Below, piece after piece: positions 7,980 through 15,888 of a stretch of 23,821 bases of DNA. Source of the stretch: Psychrobacter sp. UBA5136 (GTDB taxonomy: Bacteria > Pseudomonadota > Gammaproteobacteria > Pseudomonadales > Moraxellaceae); assembly GCF_002414005.1 (NCBI RefSeq), contig NZ_DHYG01000007.1, positions 1-23,821 of the forward strand, written 5' to 3'. Under the pieces are notes generated by a model that was not told where the DNA came from, did not search any database, and saw only the letters and a program-made list of their open reading frames with translations. The number at the start of each line of letters is the position of its first letter. The stretch's first letter is position 1. Made by a program: the position numbers and the translations under genes.

Positions 7980-8996
7980 ATGAACGTTTATTATGATAAA
8001 GACTGTGATCTATCAATCATCCAAGGCAAAAAAGTCGCGATTATTGGTTATGGTTCACAAGGCCATGCGCACGCGCTTAATCTACAAGATTCTGACGTCG
8101 ATGTAACGGTTGGCCTACGCGCTAACTCAAGCTCGTGGAAAAAAGCGGAAAACGCGGGTCTAAAAGTTGCAGAAGTAGAAGAGGCGGTAAAAGCCGCTGA
8201 CGTCGTGATGATTTTGACGCCTGATGAGTTCCAAAAACAGCTTTATAGCGACGTGATTGAACCAAATATCAAAGAAGGTGCGACGCTTGCTTTCGCCCAT
8301 GGTTTTGCCATTCATTATAACCAAGTAGAGCCACGTATCGACCTTGACGTCATTATGGTAGCTCCTAAAGCGCCAGGTCACACGGTGCGCTCTGAATTTA
8401 CCAAAGGTGGCGGTATTCCAGATCTTATCGCGGTCTATCAAGATGCGTCAGGTCAAGCCAAACAATTAGCATTGTCTTATGCTGCTGGCGTGGGTGGTGG
8501 CCGTTCAGGTATCATCGAAACTACCTTTAAAGATGAAACCGAAACTGACTTATTTGGTGAGCAAGCGGTGCTTTGTGGCGGCGCGGTAGAGCTGGTCAAA
8601 ATGGGTTTTGAAACCCTAACTGAAGCAGGTTATGCACCAGAAATGGCTTATTTTGAGTGCTTACACGAGCTTAAGCTTATCGTAGACCTTATGTATGAAG
8701 GCGGTATCGCTGACATGAACTACTCAATCAGTAACAACGCTGAATACGGTGAATATGTCACTGGTCCTGAAGTCATCAATGAGCAATCACGCGAAGCCAT
8801 GCGTCATGCGCTAAAACGCATCCAATCTGGCGAATACGCAAAGATGTTTATCAATGAAGGCGCAACCAACTATCCGTCAATGACAGCCCGTCGTCGTAAC
8901 AACGCTGCGCATCAAATCGAAATCACAGGTGCTAAATTGCGCGGCATGATGCCTTGGATTGGCGGTAACAAAATCATCGATAAAGACAAAAACTAA
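7980..8996 (+). CDS. ilvC: Ketol-acid reductoisomerase (class I)
   Basis: 338 aa, the normal length for a class I (short) enzyme. It converts 2-acetolactate or 2-aceto-2-hydroxybutyrate to the dihydroxy acid using NADPH and Mg2+, the second common step of branched-chain amino acid synthesis. The Rossmann domain starts KKVAIIGYGSQGHAHALNLQ. Further family blocks are VMILTPDEFQ, LAFAHGFAIHY, VAPKAPGHTVR and ETDLFGEQAVLCGG, the last including Mg-binding acidic residues. The knotted helical domain has FECLHELKLIVDLMYEGGI and MNYSISNNAEYG. The ATG at 7980 has AAGGA (7967-7971) 8 nt upstream and starts the normal family N-terminus MNVYYDKD. A longer in-frame start at 7917 would add 21 unrelated residues. 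It lies 134 bp after ilvN, probably in the same transcription unit, and is followed by a strong terminator. Confidence 0.97.
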   Translation: MNVYYDKDCDLSIIQGKKVAIIGYGSQGHAHALNLQDSDVDVTVGLRANSSSWKKAENAGLKVAEVEEAVKAADVVMILTPDEFQKQLYSDVIEPNIKEGATLAFAHGFAIHYNQVEPRIDLDVIMVAPKAPGHTVRSEFTKGGGIPDLIAVYQDASGQAKQLALSYAAGVGGGRSGIIETTFKDETETDLFGEQAVLCGGAVELVKMGFETLTEAGYAPEMAYFECLHELKLIVDLMYEGGIADMNYSISNNAEYGEYVTGPEVINEQSREAMRHALKRIQSGEYAKMFINEGATNYPSMTARRRNNAAHQIEITGAKLRGMMPWIGGNKIIDKDKN

Positions 8997-9064
8997 TTTG
9001 TTAATAAGCACTTAATTAGCTATCTAATCTTTTAGCATTTAAAGCTTAATCATTTAGCATTTCA

Positions 9065-9098
9065 AACCCGTGTTATCGCTTGATAGCACGGGTTTTTT
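9065..9098 (+). terminator. Intrinsic terminator after ilvC
   Basis: CCCGTGTTATC (9067-9077) pairs with GATAGCACGGG (9082-9092) around a GCTT loop, 11 bp with one wobble pair. Six T residues (9093-9098) follow directly. It ends the ilvBNC unit about 70 nt after the ilvC stop. Confidence 0.93.
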
Positions 9099-9342
9099 AA
9101 TAGGTGTCATTTCAATAAGCTAAAGGAAATTACCACAGTAAGCGCTTGCTACTGGTTGAAAACTCATCATCACTGCCTCATATACATAGACTTGATTATT
9201 TTTATAAATGACGTTGTTTGATTTAAAGCATCGTTATATTTAATTCACTGTTTTATTTACATGGCAGTTAGCGAAGCCAAACGCTTATCAATTATCTAGG
9301 CGCTTGATTTTCTTATTTTTTATTGATTACAGGTTGTGTGTT
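9099..9342. other. Gap between the ilvC terminator and the small membrane protein gene
   Basis: With the ilvC 3' region the gene-free stretch runs from 8997 to 9342. Beyond the terminator I see no gene. A weak imperfect hairpin centred on AGCGCTT (about 9133-9156) is present, with bulges and no T-run. No confident promoter is apparent. Confidence 0.4.
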
Positions 9343-9768
9343 GTGCAAATAGCAAATCTTAACTGGCTAACGCCGCAATTCGCTTACATTACTCTGAGTG
9401 CTGTCGTGGCTGTTTTGATATGGATAGAAGGGGAGATGCTCAAGCGCAGCAAAGGTAAGCTGCCCCAATCCAAGTTTTTTCGAATCAGCTCCTTGCTTGA
9501 TACCGCTTGGTTTTTTGTCTCTACGCTTGCCTTATACGTCATTGACTTAGCGCCGTTAGCGATTGCCGTTCCAGTGGCTTATAGTATTTATACCATATAT
9601 GGCTGGATATACGGCACCCGACTGCTTAAACGTAAAGGCATACCAGACTCGCCAAAAGATTTGGTCGTTCCAGCTAAGTATATTGCCTATAGCCAATCGT
9701 TTTCCTTGATATTTTTTGCGCTGTGTTTGCTGGTTTTATTATCACCGTGGTTACCGCTACCGATATAA
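9343..9768 (+). CDS. Small integral membrane protein of unknown function
   Basis: 141 aa from the GTG at 9343, which has AGG (9331-9333) about 9 nt upstream. A TTG at 9304 in the same frame would add 13 hydrophobic residues and has no ribosome binding site, so the exact start is uncertain. Three hydrophobic segments are visible. They are at about residues 10-28 (FAYITLSAVVAVLIWI), 44-75 (a long one including TAWFFVSTLALYVIDLAPLAI) and 110-137 (SFSLIFFALCLLVLLSPWLP). Positively charged loops between them (KRSKGK and RLLKRKG) suggest an inner-membrane protein. I do not recognise the family. It stands alone, between two genes that have their own terminators or promoters. Codon use looks like the neighbours, so it is likely a real gene. 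Confidence 0.65.
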   Translation: MQIANLNWLTPQFAYITLSAVVAVLIWIEGEMLKRSKGKLPQSKFFRISSLLDTAWFFVSTLALYVIDLAPLAIAVPVAYSIYTIYGWIYGTRLLKRKGIPDSPKDLVVPAKYIAYSQSFSLIFFALCLLVLLSPWLPLPI

Positions 9769-10119
9769 ATATATTTTTAGATATTTTATTATTTGTGTAA
9801 TGAGTAATTAAAATCAGCCATCATTCGTTAATTATTGAATTATTATAAGAATCAAAGCTTTAAGTTAAAAATACTAGTTTTATATTAACATTTACAGTAG
9901 GCGGTAATTGTTTACAAAAAAAAGTAATTTAACCTGTTGCAGTTGAGAAAAGCTGTTATAATCAGCTTGTACTCGTAGGATTTTAGGCAAGAACTCATCG
10001 GTTATCTTGTAGATATATCAAGGGTTTAGGCCAAAGCATCTAGCAAAAATACTTGAGTATATAACAATCAATCGGTGGCGACAGACGTCTCACCAACAGT
10101 TAAAGAGTTAGGAAAATTT
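9769..10119. other. Intergenic region and long 5' UTR of the cold-shock gene
   Basis: No gene is visible. The left half is very AT-rich with no assigned feature. The right half holds the promoter of the cold-shock gene and a leader of about 150 nt. That leader includes a small hairpin, TATCT (10003-10007) with AGATA (10011-10015). Confidence 0.5.
9954..9962 (+). promoter_or_regulatory. Candidate extended -10 promoter of the cold-shock gene
   Basis: TATAAT (9957-9962) is preceded by TG one base upstream, forming an extended -10. No good -35 lies 17 bp upstream; only CTGTTG is there. A start near 9969 would give a leader of about 150 nt, consistent with the long 5' UTRs of cspA-type genes. Confidence 0.5.
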
Positions 10120-10332
10120 ATGTCAGAGAAAGTTGAAGGCACTGTAAAGTGGTTTAATGAAGCTAAAGGTTTTGGTTTTATCGCTCAAGACAATGGCGGA
10201 CAAGACGTATTCGCTCACTACAGCGCTATCCAAGGTAACGGCTTCAAAACTCTAGCCGAAGGCCAAAAAGTGTCTTTCATCTTAGGTGATGGCAAAAAAG
10301 GCCCACAAGCTGAGCAAATCGAAGCTATCTAA
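10120..10332 (+). CDS. Cold-shock domain protein (CspA family)
   Basis: 70 aa, the typical size of a single cold-shock domain. It is a five-stranded beta-barrel that binds single-stranded RNA and DNA, acting as an RNA chaperone. Both RNA-binding motifs are present: RNP1 within KWFNEAKGFGFI (about residues 10-21) and RNP2 in DVFAHYSAI (about 28-36). RNP2 carries Tyr where CspA has Phe. The end, KVSFILGDGKKGPQAEQIEAI, matches the family. The ATG has AGGA (10110-10113) 6 nt upstream. An in-frame GTG at 10075 would add 15 residues and is rejected. The gene has its own promoter and terminator. Whether it is cold-induced or constitutive cannot be read from the protein. Confidence 0.95.
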   Translation: MSEKVEGTVKWFNEAKGFGFIAQDNGGQDVFAHYSAIQGNGFKTLAEGQKVSFILGDGKKGPQAEQIEAI

Positions 10333-10444
10333 TCTTAGTGATTATTGAGTAAGGCTGATTTATCAGTCTATTTGATAATAAAAGATGATCGATAAGTATT
10401 GATTCCTTTGTTTGTTAAAACAATAAAAATACTGTTTAGACTTT

Positions 10445-10479
10445 AAAAAAAAGCAACCATTTATCAGGTTGCTTTTTTT
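10445..10479 (+). terminator. Intrinsic terminator after the cold-shock gene
   Basis: GCAACC (10453-10458) pairs with GGTTGC (10467-10472) across an 8-nt loop, flanked by eight A (10445-10452) and seven T (10473-10479). The A/T flanks extend the stem. It lies 113 nt after the stop codon. Confidence 0.88.
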
Positions 10480-10599
10480 ATGAAATTTTTTTGCTGTAAG
10501 CTAAGGCTGAGAATGTGGGCTTATCATTGAGTTTAAACAGAGAAGCACTTATTTTGTTAACATATTTATTTACTAAAACCCAATAAAAAAGGTTAGCGT

Positions 10600-11169
10600 A
10601 TGGACTGGAAAACGTGGCTTTCAATTGAATGGCAGCAAGTAGTCGGCATTGCTATAACGGCGCTTGGGTTATATTTAGCGCTCATCCTGTTCACGCGCGT
10701 GATGGGATTGCGCAGTTTCTCCAAGCTGTCAAGCTATGATTTTGCCATGACTGTTGCTATTGGCAGCGTATTGGCGTCAACCATCCTAACGGACAGCCCG
10801 TCGTTGTCGCAAGGTTTAATCGCCGTCGCCGTTTTATTTCTTATTCAAGGGACGATTTCGCTTATTCGGCGTAAGGTTAAACCGCTAAAATCGCTGATCG
10901 ATAATCAAGCGATTATATTAATGGCACACGGTGAGTATTTTTGCGATAATTTAGAAGAGGCCAATCTGACAAAAAGTGATGTTCAGGAAGTATTGCGTAA
11001 AAATGGGCTAAAATCGAAGAGTGAAGTATTTGCCGTTATTATGGAAACGACGGGCGATATGAGCGTGATTAAAAATGACAACACGACACCAGACTGGTCG
11101 TTATTTGATGACATTCGTGACAGTCACTTACTAATTCATCCCCAAAAGCAGTCTGATGACGCATCCTGA
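10600..11169 (+). CDS. DUF421 (YetF-type) membrane protein
   Basis: 189 aa. DUF421 proteins have two or three N-terminal transmembrane helices and a cytoplasmic alpha/beta domain; their function is poorly known. Here hydrophobic segments lie at about 14-34, 47-62 and 69-86, with the family signature VMGLRSFSKLSSYDFAMTVA (about 34-53) followed by IGSVLAST. The soluble domain (about 95-165) includes KSLIDNQAIILMAHGEYFCD, the LTKSDVQEVLRKNGL helix and the SEVFAVIMETTGDMSVIK strand pair. Length is close to the shorter members of the family. AAGG (10589-10592) lies 7 nt before the ATG. The gene has no visible operon partner and no clear terminator follows it. Confidence 0.88.
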   Translation: MDWKTWLSIEWQQVVGIAITALGLYLALILFTRVMGLRSFSKLSSYDFAMTVAIGSVLASTILTDSPSLSQGLIAVAVLFLIQGTISLIRRKVKPLKSLIDNQAIILMAHGEYFCDNLEEANLTKSDVQEVLRKNGLKSKSEVFAVIMETTGDMSVIKNDNTTPDWSLFDDIRDSHLLIHPQKQSDDAS

Positions 11170-11689
11170 GGGTAAAAAAGTCCGCTTGAGAGATAATAAC
11201 AAAACAGTCAATCATTGGAAGATTGAACATGCTATAAAGGTTAAAGCTTTTAATCAGATCAATCGACTATTTTGGCGCTTATAGACAGTTTTTGCAACAA
11301 TGGTGACAAATTTATGACGCATTATTCACGGCGTTGTCTTGACCTTATCCCTGTGCTCACGCAAGATAGACGGGTCTGATAATAACGGTTGGCTTAGCTT
11401 TAACAGGATTTAATGGTTTACTTTTAAATTTTTATTCTTAGTAAATAGCAATCTGAGTAAATACTAAATAGTAAATTACGAGATAGTAGGTTACGAGTAG
11501 TAAACAACACACATTATGCCAAGGCACTTTTGGTGCGTGGCTTATGAATGGCTGTTTTAAATCTTTGTTAATGGGGTAATAACCTTTAGTAGTATTTTGA
11601 ACGACAATTTGCACAACAGTTTGAAAAAAAATGAACCTTTGGTTCTTAATTAGTAGTTTTAATTCATAACATTAATAAACGAGGAACGT
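11170..11689. other. Long intergenic region upstream of etfB
   Basis: 520 bp with no gene. Three structures are visible. First, short imperfect direct repeats of the type TAGTAAATTACGAGA / TAGTAGGTTACGAG (11469-11497), with related TAGTAAA copies on both sides (about 11439-11505). Second, a hairpin at 11518-11541, GCCA-GCAC with GTGC-TGGC around TTTTG. Third, a small GAACC TTT GGTTC hairpin at 11633-11645, just before the etfB ribosome binding site. A TTGACC at 11339-11344 lacks a good -10, so no promoter is assigned. Confidence 0.5.
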
Positions 11690-12439
11690 ATGAAAGCATT
11701 AGTAGCGGTCAAGCGTGTCATTGATTACAACGTAAAAGTTCGTGTAAAAGCTGATAATTCGGGCGTGGATTTATCTAACACTAAAATGTCAATCAACCCT
11801 TTTGATGAAATTGCCGTTGAAGAAGCGGTTCGTCTAAAAGAAGCGGGCGTGATTGATGAAGTGATTGTTGCTTCAATTGGTCCAAAAGAATCACAAGAGC
11901 AGATTCGTGCCGCTTTGGCATTGGGCGCTGATCGCGGTGTTTTGGTAGTGACTGATGAAAAACCTTATCCACTACAAGTCGCCAAAATCCTAAAAAATAT
12001 CGCTGAAACTGAGTCTACAGATATTATTCTGCTCGGTAAACAAGCGATTGATGACGACAATAACCAAACTGGTCAGATGCTCGCGGCATTGATGGGTATC
12101 GGTCAGGGTACGTTTGCGTCAGAAGTCAAAGTTGAAGGCGATAAAGTAAACGTCACGCGTGAAATCGACGGTGGTTTGCAAACGCTAGCGCTTGAGCTAC
12201 CAGCGGTTATCACCACTGACTTACGCTTAAATGAGCCACGTTATGCGAAATTGCCTAACATCATGAAAGCGAAGAAAAAGCCACTTGATGAAAAAACGCC
12301 TGCCGATTTTGGTGTGGATATGACTTCTAAGCAAGAAATTATCAAAGTCGTGCCACCTTCTGAGCGTAAAGCGGGTATCAAGGTAGGTTCAGTTGACGAG
12401 TTGGTCGATAAGCTAAAAAATGAAGCAAAAGTTATCTAA
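11690..12439 (+). CDS. etfB: Electron transfer flavoprotein beta subunit
   Basis: 249 aa, the usual length. With EtfA it forms the FAD/AMP heterodimer that carries electrons from acyl-CoA and other dehydrogenases to ETF:quinone oxidoreductase. The N-terminus MKALVAVKRVIDYNVKVRV, NPFDEIAVEEAVRLKE, and DIILLGKQAIDDDNNQTGQM (AMP-binding region, about 121-140) are classic. So are VTREIDGGLQTLALELPAVI and the LNEPRYAKLPNIMKAKKK recognition loop (about 183-205) that contacts partner dehydrogenases. GAGGA (11681-11685) lies 4 nt before the ATG. etfA follows after 148 bp and the two are presumably co-transcribed. Confidence 0.97.
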   Translation: MKALVAVKRVIDYNVKVRVKADNSGVDLSNTKMSINPFDEIAVEEAVRLKEAGVIDEVIVASIGPKESQEQIRAALALGADRGVLVVTDEKPYPLQVAKILKNIAETESTDIILLGKQAIDDDNNQTGQMLAALMGIGQGTFASEVKVEGDKVNVTREIDGGLQTLALELPAVITTDLRLNEPRYAKLPNIMKAKKKPLDEKTPADFGVDMTSKQEIIKVVPPSERKAGIKVGSVDELVDKLKNEAKVI

Positions 12440-12587
12440 TACTTGAGTCATTTAATACTTTGCTACGACATATCATGTGCAAAGTCGTGATACCTAATCG
12501 GTTTAATATTTAAGCTGGATTGATAGCACACTTTGTACACCAACAACCGCATGAATAGATGATACGAATAAATAAAGGATAAAAACA

Positions 12588-13520
12588 ATGGCAATTTTGG
12601 TATATGCAGAACATGACAATGCCAGTCTAAAAAAGGCAACTTTAAACACTATCGCTGCTGCTAAGCAAATAGGCGATGATGTTCACGTATTGGTCGCTGG
12701 TAGCGGTGCGCAAGCGGCAGCTGATGAAGCGGCAAAAGCTGAAGGCGTGACAAAAGTTTTATTGGCAGATAATGCGGCTTATGAGCATCAATTGGCAGGC
12801 AATATCGCGCTATTGGTAGCTGATATCGCTAGTGATTACAGCCATATCATCGCCGCTGCTACTACCACTGGTAAAAACTTTATGCCACGTGTAGCGGCTT
12901 TACTTGACGTGAGCATGTTGTCAGAAATCTCTGCGGTAGTAGACGCAAATACATTTGAGCGTCCTATCTATGCAGGTAACGCCACGGCAACCGTTAAGAC
13001 CTCAGAAGATAAAGTTGTATTGACGGTTCGTACAACAGCTTTTGATCCTGTTGCAAGCGAAGGCGGTTCAGCGACTGTGGAAACCATCGATAACGTGCAA
13101 GATTCTGGTAAAGCAAGCTTTGTAAATGAAGAGATGGCAAAATCTGACCGTCCTGAATTGACCTCAGCAAGTATCGTCGTTTCTGGCGGCCGTGCATTAG
13201 CAAATGGTGAAAACTTCACTAAATACATCGAGCCACTAGCTGATAAGCTTGGCGCTGCGGTTGGCGCGTCACGTGCCGCTGTTGATGCAGGCTATGTACC
13301 AAACGATATGCAGGTTGGTCAAACGGGTAAAATCGTGGCACCGCAGCTATATATCGCAGCTGGTATCTCAGGCGCGATTCAGCATTTAGCCGGTATGAAG
13401 GATTCTAAAGTCATCGTTGCTATCAATAATGACCCAGAATCGCCTATTGCTAGCGTAGCTGATTACTTCTTAGAAGCCGATTTGTTTGAAGCGCTGCCTG
13501 AGCTAACTAGCAAAATCTAG
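12588..13520 (+). CDS. etfA: Electron transfer flavoprotein alpha subunit
   Basis: 310 aa, the usual length. The N-terminal domain (about 1-185) packs against EtfB. The C-terminal domain (about 195-310) binds FAD. It shows SIVVSGGRALANGENF, GAAVGASRAAVDAGYVPN, QVGQTGKIVAPQLYIAAGIS, then GAIQHLAGMKDSKVIVAINN, and ends with DPESPIASVADYFLEADLFE. AAAGGA (12574-12579) lies 8 nt before the ATG. The 148-bp gap after etfB is wide for a subunit pair and carries a 7-bp hairpin. A bidirectional terminator follows the gene. Confidence 0.97.
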   Translation: MAILVYAEHDNASLKKATLNTIAAAKQIGDDVHVLVAGSGAQAAADEAAKAEGVTKVLLADNAAYEHQLAGNIALLVADIASDYSHIIAAATTTGKNFMPRVAALLDVSMLSEISAVVDANTFERPIYAGNATATVKTSEDKVVLTVRTTAFDPVASEGGSATVETIDNVQDSGKASFVNEEMAKSDRPELTSASIVVSGGRALANGENFTKYIEPLADKLGAAVGASRAAVDAGYVPNDMQVGQTGKIVAPQLYIAAGISGAIQHLAGMKDSKVIVAINNDPESPIASVADYFLEADLFEALPELTSKI

Positions 13521-13549
13521 TCGTTACTTATTGCATGAGGCATGAAGTA

Positions 13550-13582
13550 AAAAAGCCCGCTATGTTTATAGCGGGTTTTTTT
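13550..13582. terminator. Bidirectional terminator between etfA and the RNA methyltransferase gene
   Basis: CCCGCTAT (13556-13563) pairs perfectly with ATAGCGGG (13568-13575) around GTTT. Seven T follow on the plus strand, and a run of A on the left serves as the T-run for leftward transcription. Both neighbouring stops (13520 and 13602) point at it. Confidence 0.93.
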
Positions 13583-13601
13583 GTGCCTTCTCTAAATGAT
13601 T

Positions 13602-14396
13602 TTAAGCATAATTTCTTTGACGCAACGTCTCATACAAGCATAATGACCCTGCAATGGCGACATTCAGGCTTTCTTGCCCGTTAGGCTGCGGTAAGGCGAT
13701 AGGGGTTGCGCATTGCATCAGCTCGTCGCACACGCCTTGGCCTTCGTGACCCATAATCCAAGCGATTGGGTTTCTTAAGTCATGTTGATAAATCACGGTA
13801 TCGGTATGCGAGCTGGTGGCAAATAGCGGCGTTTGCACATGGTCTAAAATATCTTGCACGCTTAAACCCTCATAAATGCTGAGGGCGAATTGTGCGCCCA
13901 TTCCTGCTCTGAGCGTTTTTGGCGACCACGCTTGTGCTGTCGCACTGGTGCAGAGTATGTTTTTGATGCCGACCGCTGCGGCAGTACGCAGTAACGTACC
14001 GACATTACCGCTGTCTTGCACATCGTTCAAAATTAGACAATCATCATTGATGGCTGCAAGACTCGGCGTTGGGATATGAATCAGCGCCATGATATCGATG
14101 CCAGTTCCTAAACTGCGAATACTCTCATACAGGGTATCCGATACAGCCAAAATAGGCGTGTAAGTTGGCAGACGCGTTAATATCTGCTGAACTTCAGGAT
14201 GCTGCTGCGCCGATTCAGACAGCAATATTTGCACAAATGGGTAATCGCTACGCAAGGCGGCATCGATAAGATGTACGCCCTCAATCACGGTTTGACCTTG
14301 TTTTTTACGCTGGCGCGCTTGTGTCAATAAGCCTTTGACCAATTTGATGGTGGTGTTCTTATCTGAGGTAATAAGCTCGGTGGGATTTGCTACCAT
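13602..14396 (-). CDS. SpoU/TrmH-family RNA 2'-O-methyltransferase
   Basis: 264 aa. SPOUT-class enzymes methylate a ribose 2'-OH of rRNA or tRNA using SAM bound in a trefoil knot. All three SpoU motifs are clear. Motif 1 is NDVQDSGNVGTLLRTAAAVG (about 124-143), with the conserved Asn and Arg. Motif 2 is AWIMGHEGQGV (about 212-222). Motif 3 is PIALPQPNGQESLNVAIAGS (about 232-251). The N-terminal region (about 15-95), with GQTVIEGVHLIDAAL, looks like the substrate-binding domain of RlmB/TsnR-type 23S rRNA methyltransferases. The exact target cannot be read from sequence. It lies 103 bp downstream of fbp on the same strand with no terminator between them, so they may be co-transcribed. No strong ribosome binding site precedes the ATG. 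Confidence 0.9.
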   Translation of the reverse strand: MVANPTELITSDKNTTIKLVKGLLTQARQRKKQGQTVIEGVHLIDAALRSDYPFVQILLSESAQQHPEVQQILTRLPTYTPILAVSDTLYESIRSLGTGIDIMALIHIPTPSLAAINDDCLILNDVQDSGNVGTLLRTAAAVGIKNILCTSATAQAWSPKTLRAGMGAQFALSIYEGLSVQDILDHVQTPLFATSSHTDTVIYQHDLRNPIAWIMGHEGQGVCDELMQCATPIALPQPNGQESLNVAIAGSLCLYETLRQRNYA

Positions 14397-14499
14397 AATG
14401 GATCGCTTAAAGAAAAATATAAAGAGTTTGAATAGTGAGCGTAAAGACGATGATTTATACCGCTATACGCCGACAATTATCAAAATAAGTACAGCTGAT

Positions 14500-15483
14500 T
14501 TATTTAGTAGCGTGCTTTAAATGCAAGTCTTTAACGTAATCGACTTCATTTTTGCTGCCAAGAACCACAGGGACACGTTGGTGAATATCGCTTGGTTCTA
14601 TGTCTAAGATACGCTGCACCGCGTCAGTAGCAGCGCCACCCGCGCGCTCAATCAATAAGCTCATCGGGTTGGCTTCATACATCAAACGCAGCTTTCCTGC
14701 TTTATTAGCGTCTTTAGTGTCAAATGGATAGGTGAATAAGCCGCCGCGACATAAAATACGATGCACATCACCGACCATGGCTGCAACCCAGCGCGTGTTA
14801 AAATCGCGGCCACGCACACCTGTCTTGCCAGCAATGAGCTCATCGATATATTGCTGCATCGGCGCTTGCCAGTAGCGATAGTTAGAAGCATTGATAGCAT
14901 ACTCGCTAGTATCAGCAGCAATCTGGACGTCTTCTTTTATAAGTACATATTCATTACTATCAGGGTCGAGGCTAAACATCACGACATTATCAGTGATGGT
15001 TAATGCTAGTACCGTAGAGGTGCCATATAACAAATAACCGGCGGCTAACTGCTGCTTTCCTGCTTGCAAGAAATCGCTATTTTCACTGACTTGACCTTGG
15101 CGCTGGTAGGGTAAAATAGAAAAGATAGTACCGACGGCCATATTAATATCGATATTTGATGAGCCATCAAGTGGGTCGAACAATACCAATAGACTGCCAT
15201 CAGCATTGGCAGGGGTGGCATCGTCAAGCTCTTCAGAGGCAACGCCCGCACAATGGCTATTTTTTGCCAAAGCTTCTAATAATAAATCGTTAGCTAAGAC
15301 GTCCAGTTTTTTTTGTTCTTCACCTTGGACGTTTTGGTTGCCTGCTTCCCCTAAAATATCTGCTAATGCCCCTTTTCTGAGTAGCTGTGAGATGGTTTTA
15401 CCAACATCAGTCACGGTGGTAATAACGTCATTAAGGGCAGGATTGCTCGCATGAGCGTTTAGATAGTTTGCTAAGGTTGTCAT
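14500..15483 (-). CDS. fbp: Fructose-1,6-bisphosphatase, class I
   Basis: 327 aa, close to the E. coli enzyme (332). It hydrolyses fructose-1,6-bisphosphate to fructose-6-phosphate, the committed gluconeogenic step, using Mg2+. Visible blocks are VQGEEQKKLDVLAND (about 52-66), VASEE (81-85, metal ligands), and the signature FDPLDGSSNIDINMAVGTIF starting at 102. The substrate-binding RGRDFNTRWVAAMVGDVHRI and GKLRLMYEANPMSLLIERAG follow, and near the end QRVPVVLGSKNEVD. AGGAA lies about 5 nt before the ATG. The gene diverges from pyrB across 405 bp, and the RNA methyltransferase gene follows downstream. A gluconeogenic enzyme fits an organism that lives mainly on organic acids and amino acids. 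Confidence 0.96.
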   Translation of the reverse strand: MTTLANYLNAHASNPALNDVITTVTDVGKTISQLLRKGALADILGEAGNQNVQGEEQKKLDVLANDLLLEALAKNSHCAGVASEELDDATPANADGSLLVLFDPLDGSSNIDINMAVGTIFSILPYQRQGQVSENSDFLQAGKQQLAAGYLLYGTSTVLALTITDNVVMFSLDPDSNEYVLIKEDVQIAADTSEYAINASNYRYWQAPMQQYIDELIAGKTGVRGRDFNTRWVAAMVGDVHRILCRGGLFTYPFDTKDANKAGKLRLMYEANPMSLLIERAGGAATDAVQRILDIEPSDIHQRVPVVLGSKNEVDYVKDLHLKHATK

Positions 15484-15888
15484 AAGGCTTCCTAATAAAG
15501 CTATTGAAATAAATATTTTTAAAATTAAGACAAGTGAAGGTAAAAAGTATATGAAGATGTGAGAGTTGGTTAAGCTACATTTAGTCCGCCTAAATTTAGC
15601 AATTTTTTAAATACCCAGCAAGGCGTCTTTGTCCTGACCACAAAATCAGCTACACTAGCGCTATGATTATTTATTTATCGTTTTAATAAGCAGTTTTTTA
15701 ATGTTGTCTGCTATAAATCTGTCGGCGCTGGCAAATAAAACGACAACATCTATTTTTAAAGTTGTCCGTCATTGCACTAAATTGTAGCAAATAAGCGCCA
15801 AAATGTCCTTGTCTCTGTTCCTAACGACCGTAAAACGCATAAATAATGATTGTCACCTCATATAACCTAACAATAAAGACGTGCCATT
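15484..15888. other. Divergent fbp-pyrB control region
   Basis: 405 bp with no gene. On the pyrB side is a possible promoter, TTGTCC (15629-15634) with TACACT (15651-15656), spacer 16. It is followed by a leader of about 225 nt. In that leader ATGTTGTC (15701-15708) is complementary to GACAACAT (15742-15749), and the GACAAC part is also complementary to GTTGTC at 15761-15766. The two stems exclude one another. No T-run follows either. Confidence 0.5.

Noticed and set aside
10075..10119. GTG start extending the cold-shock protein by 15 residues
   Set aside because: AGGA with good spacing precedes the ATG at 10120, which gives the standard 70-aa protein.
11633..11645. GAACC TTT GGTTC hairpin before etfB as an attenuator
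   Set aside because: Only 5 bp, a 3-nt loop and no T-run; could be chance in AT-rich DNA.
15662..15667. TATGAT as the pyrB -10 box
   Set aside because: No acceptable -35 at 16-18 bp upstream; TACACT with TTGTCC fits slightly better but is also weak.
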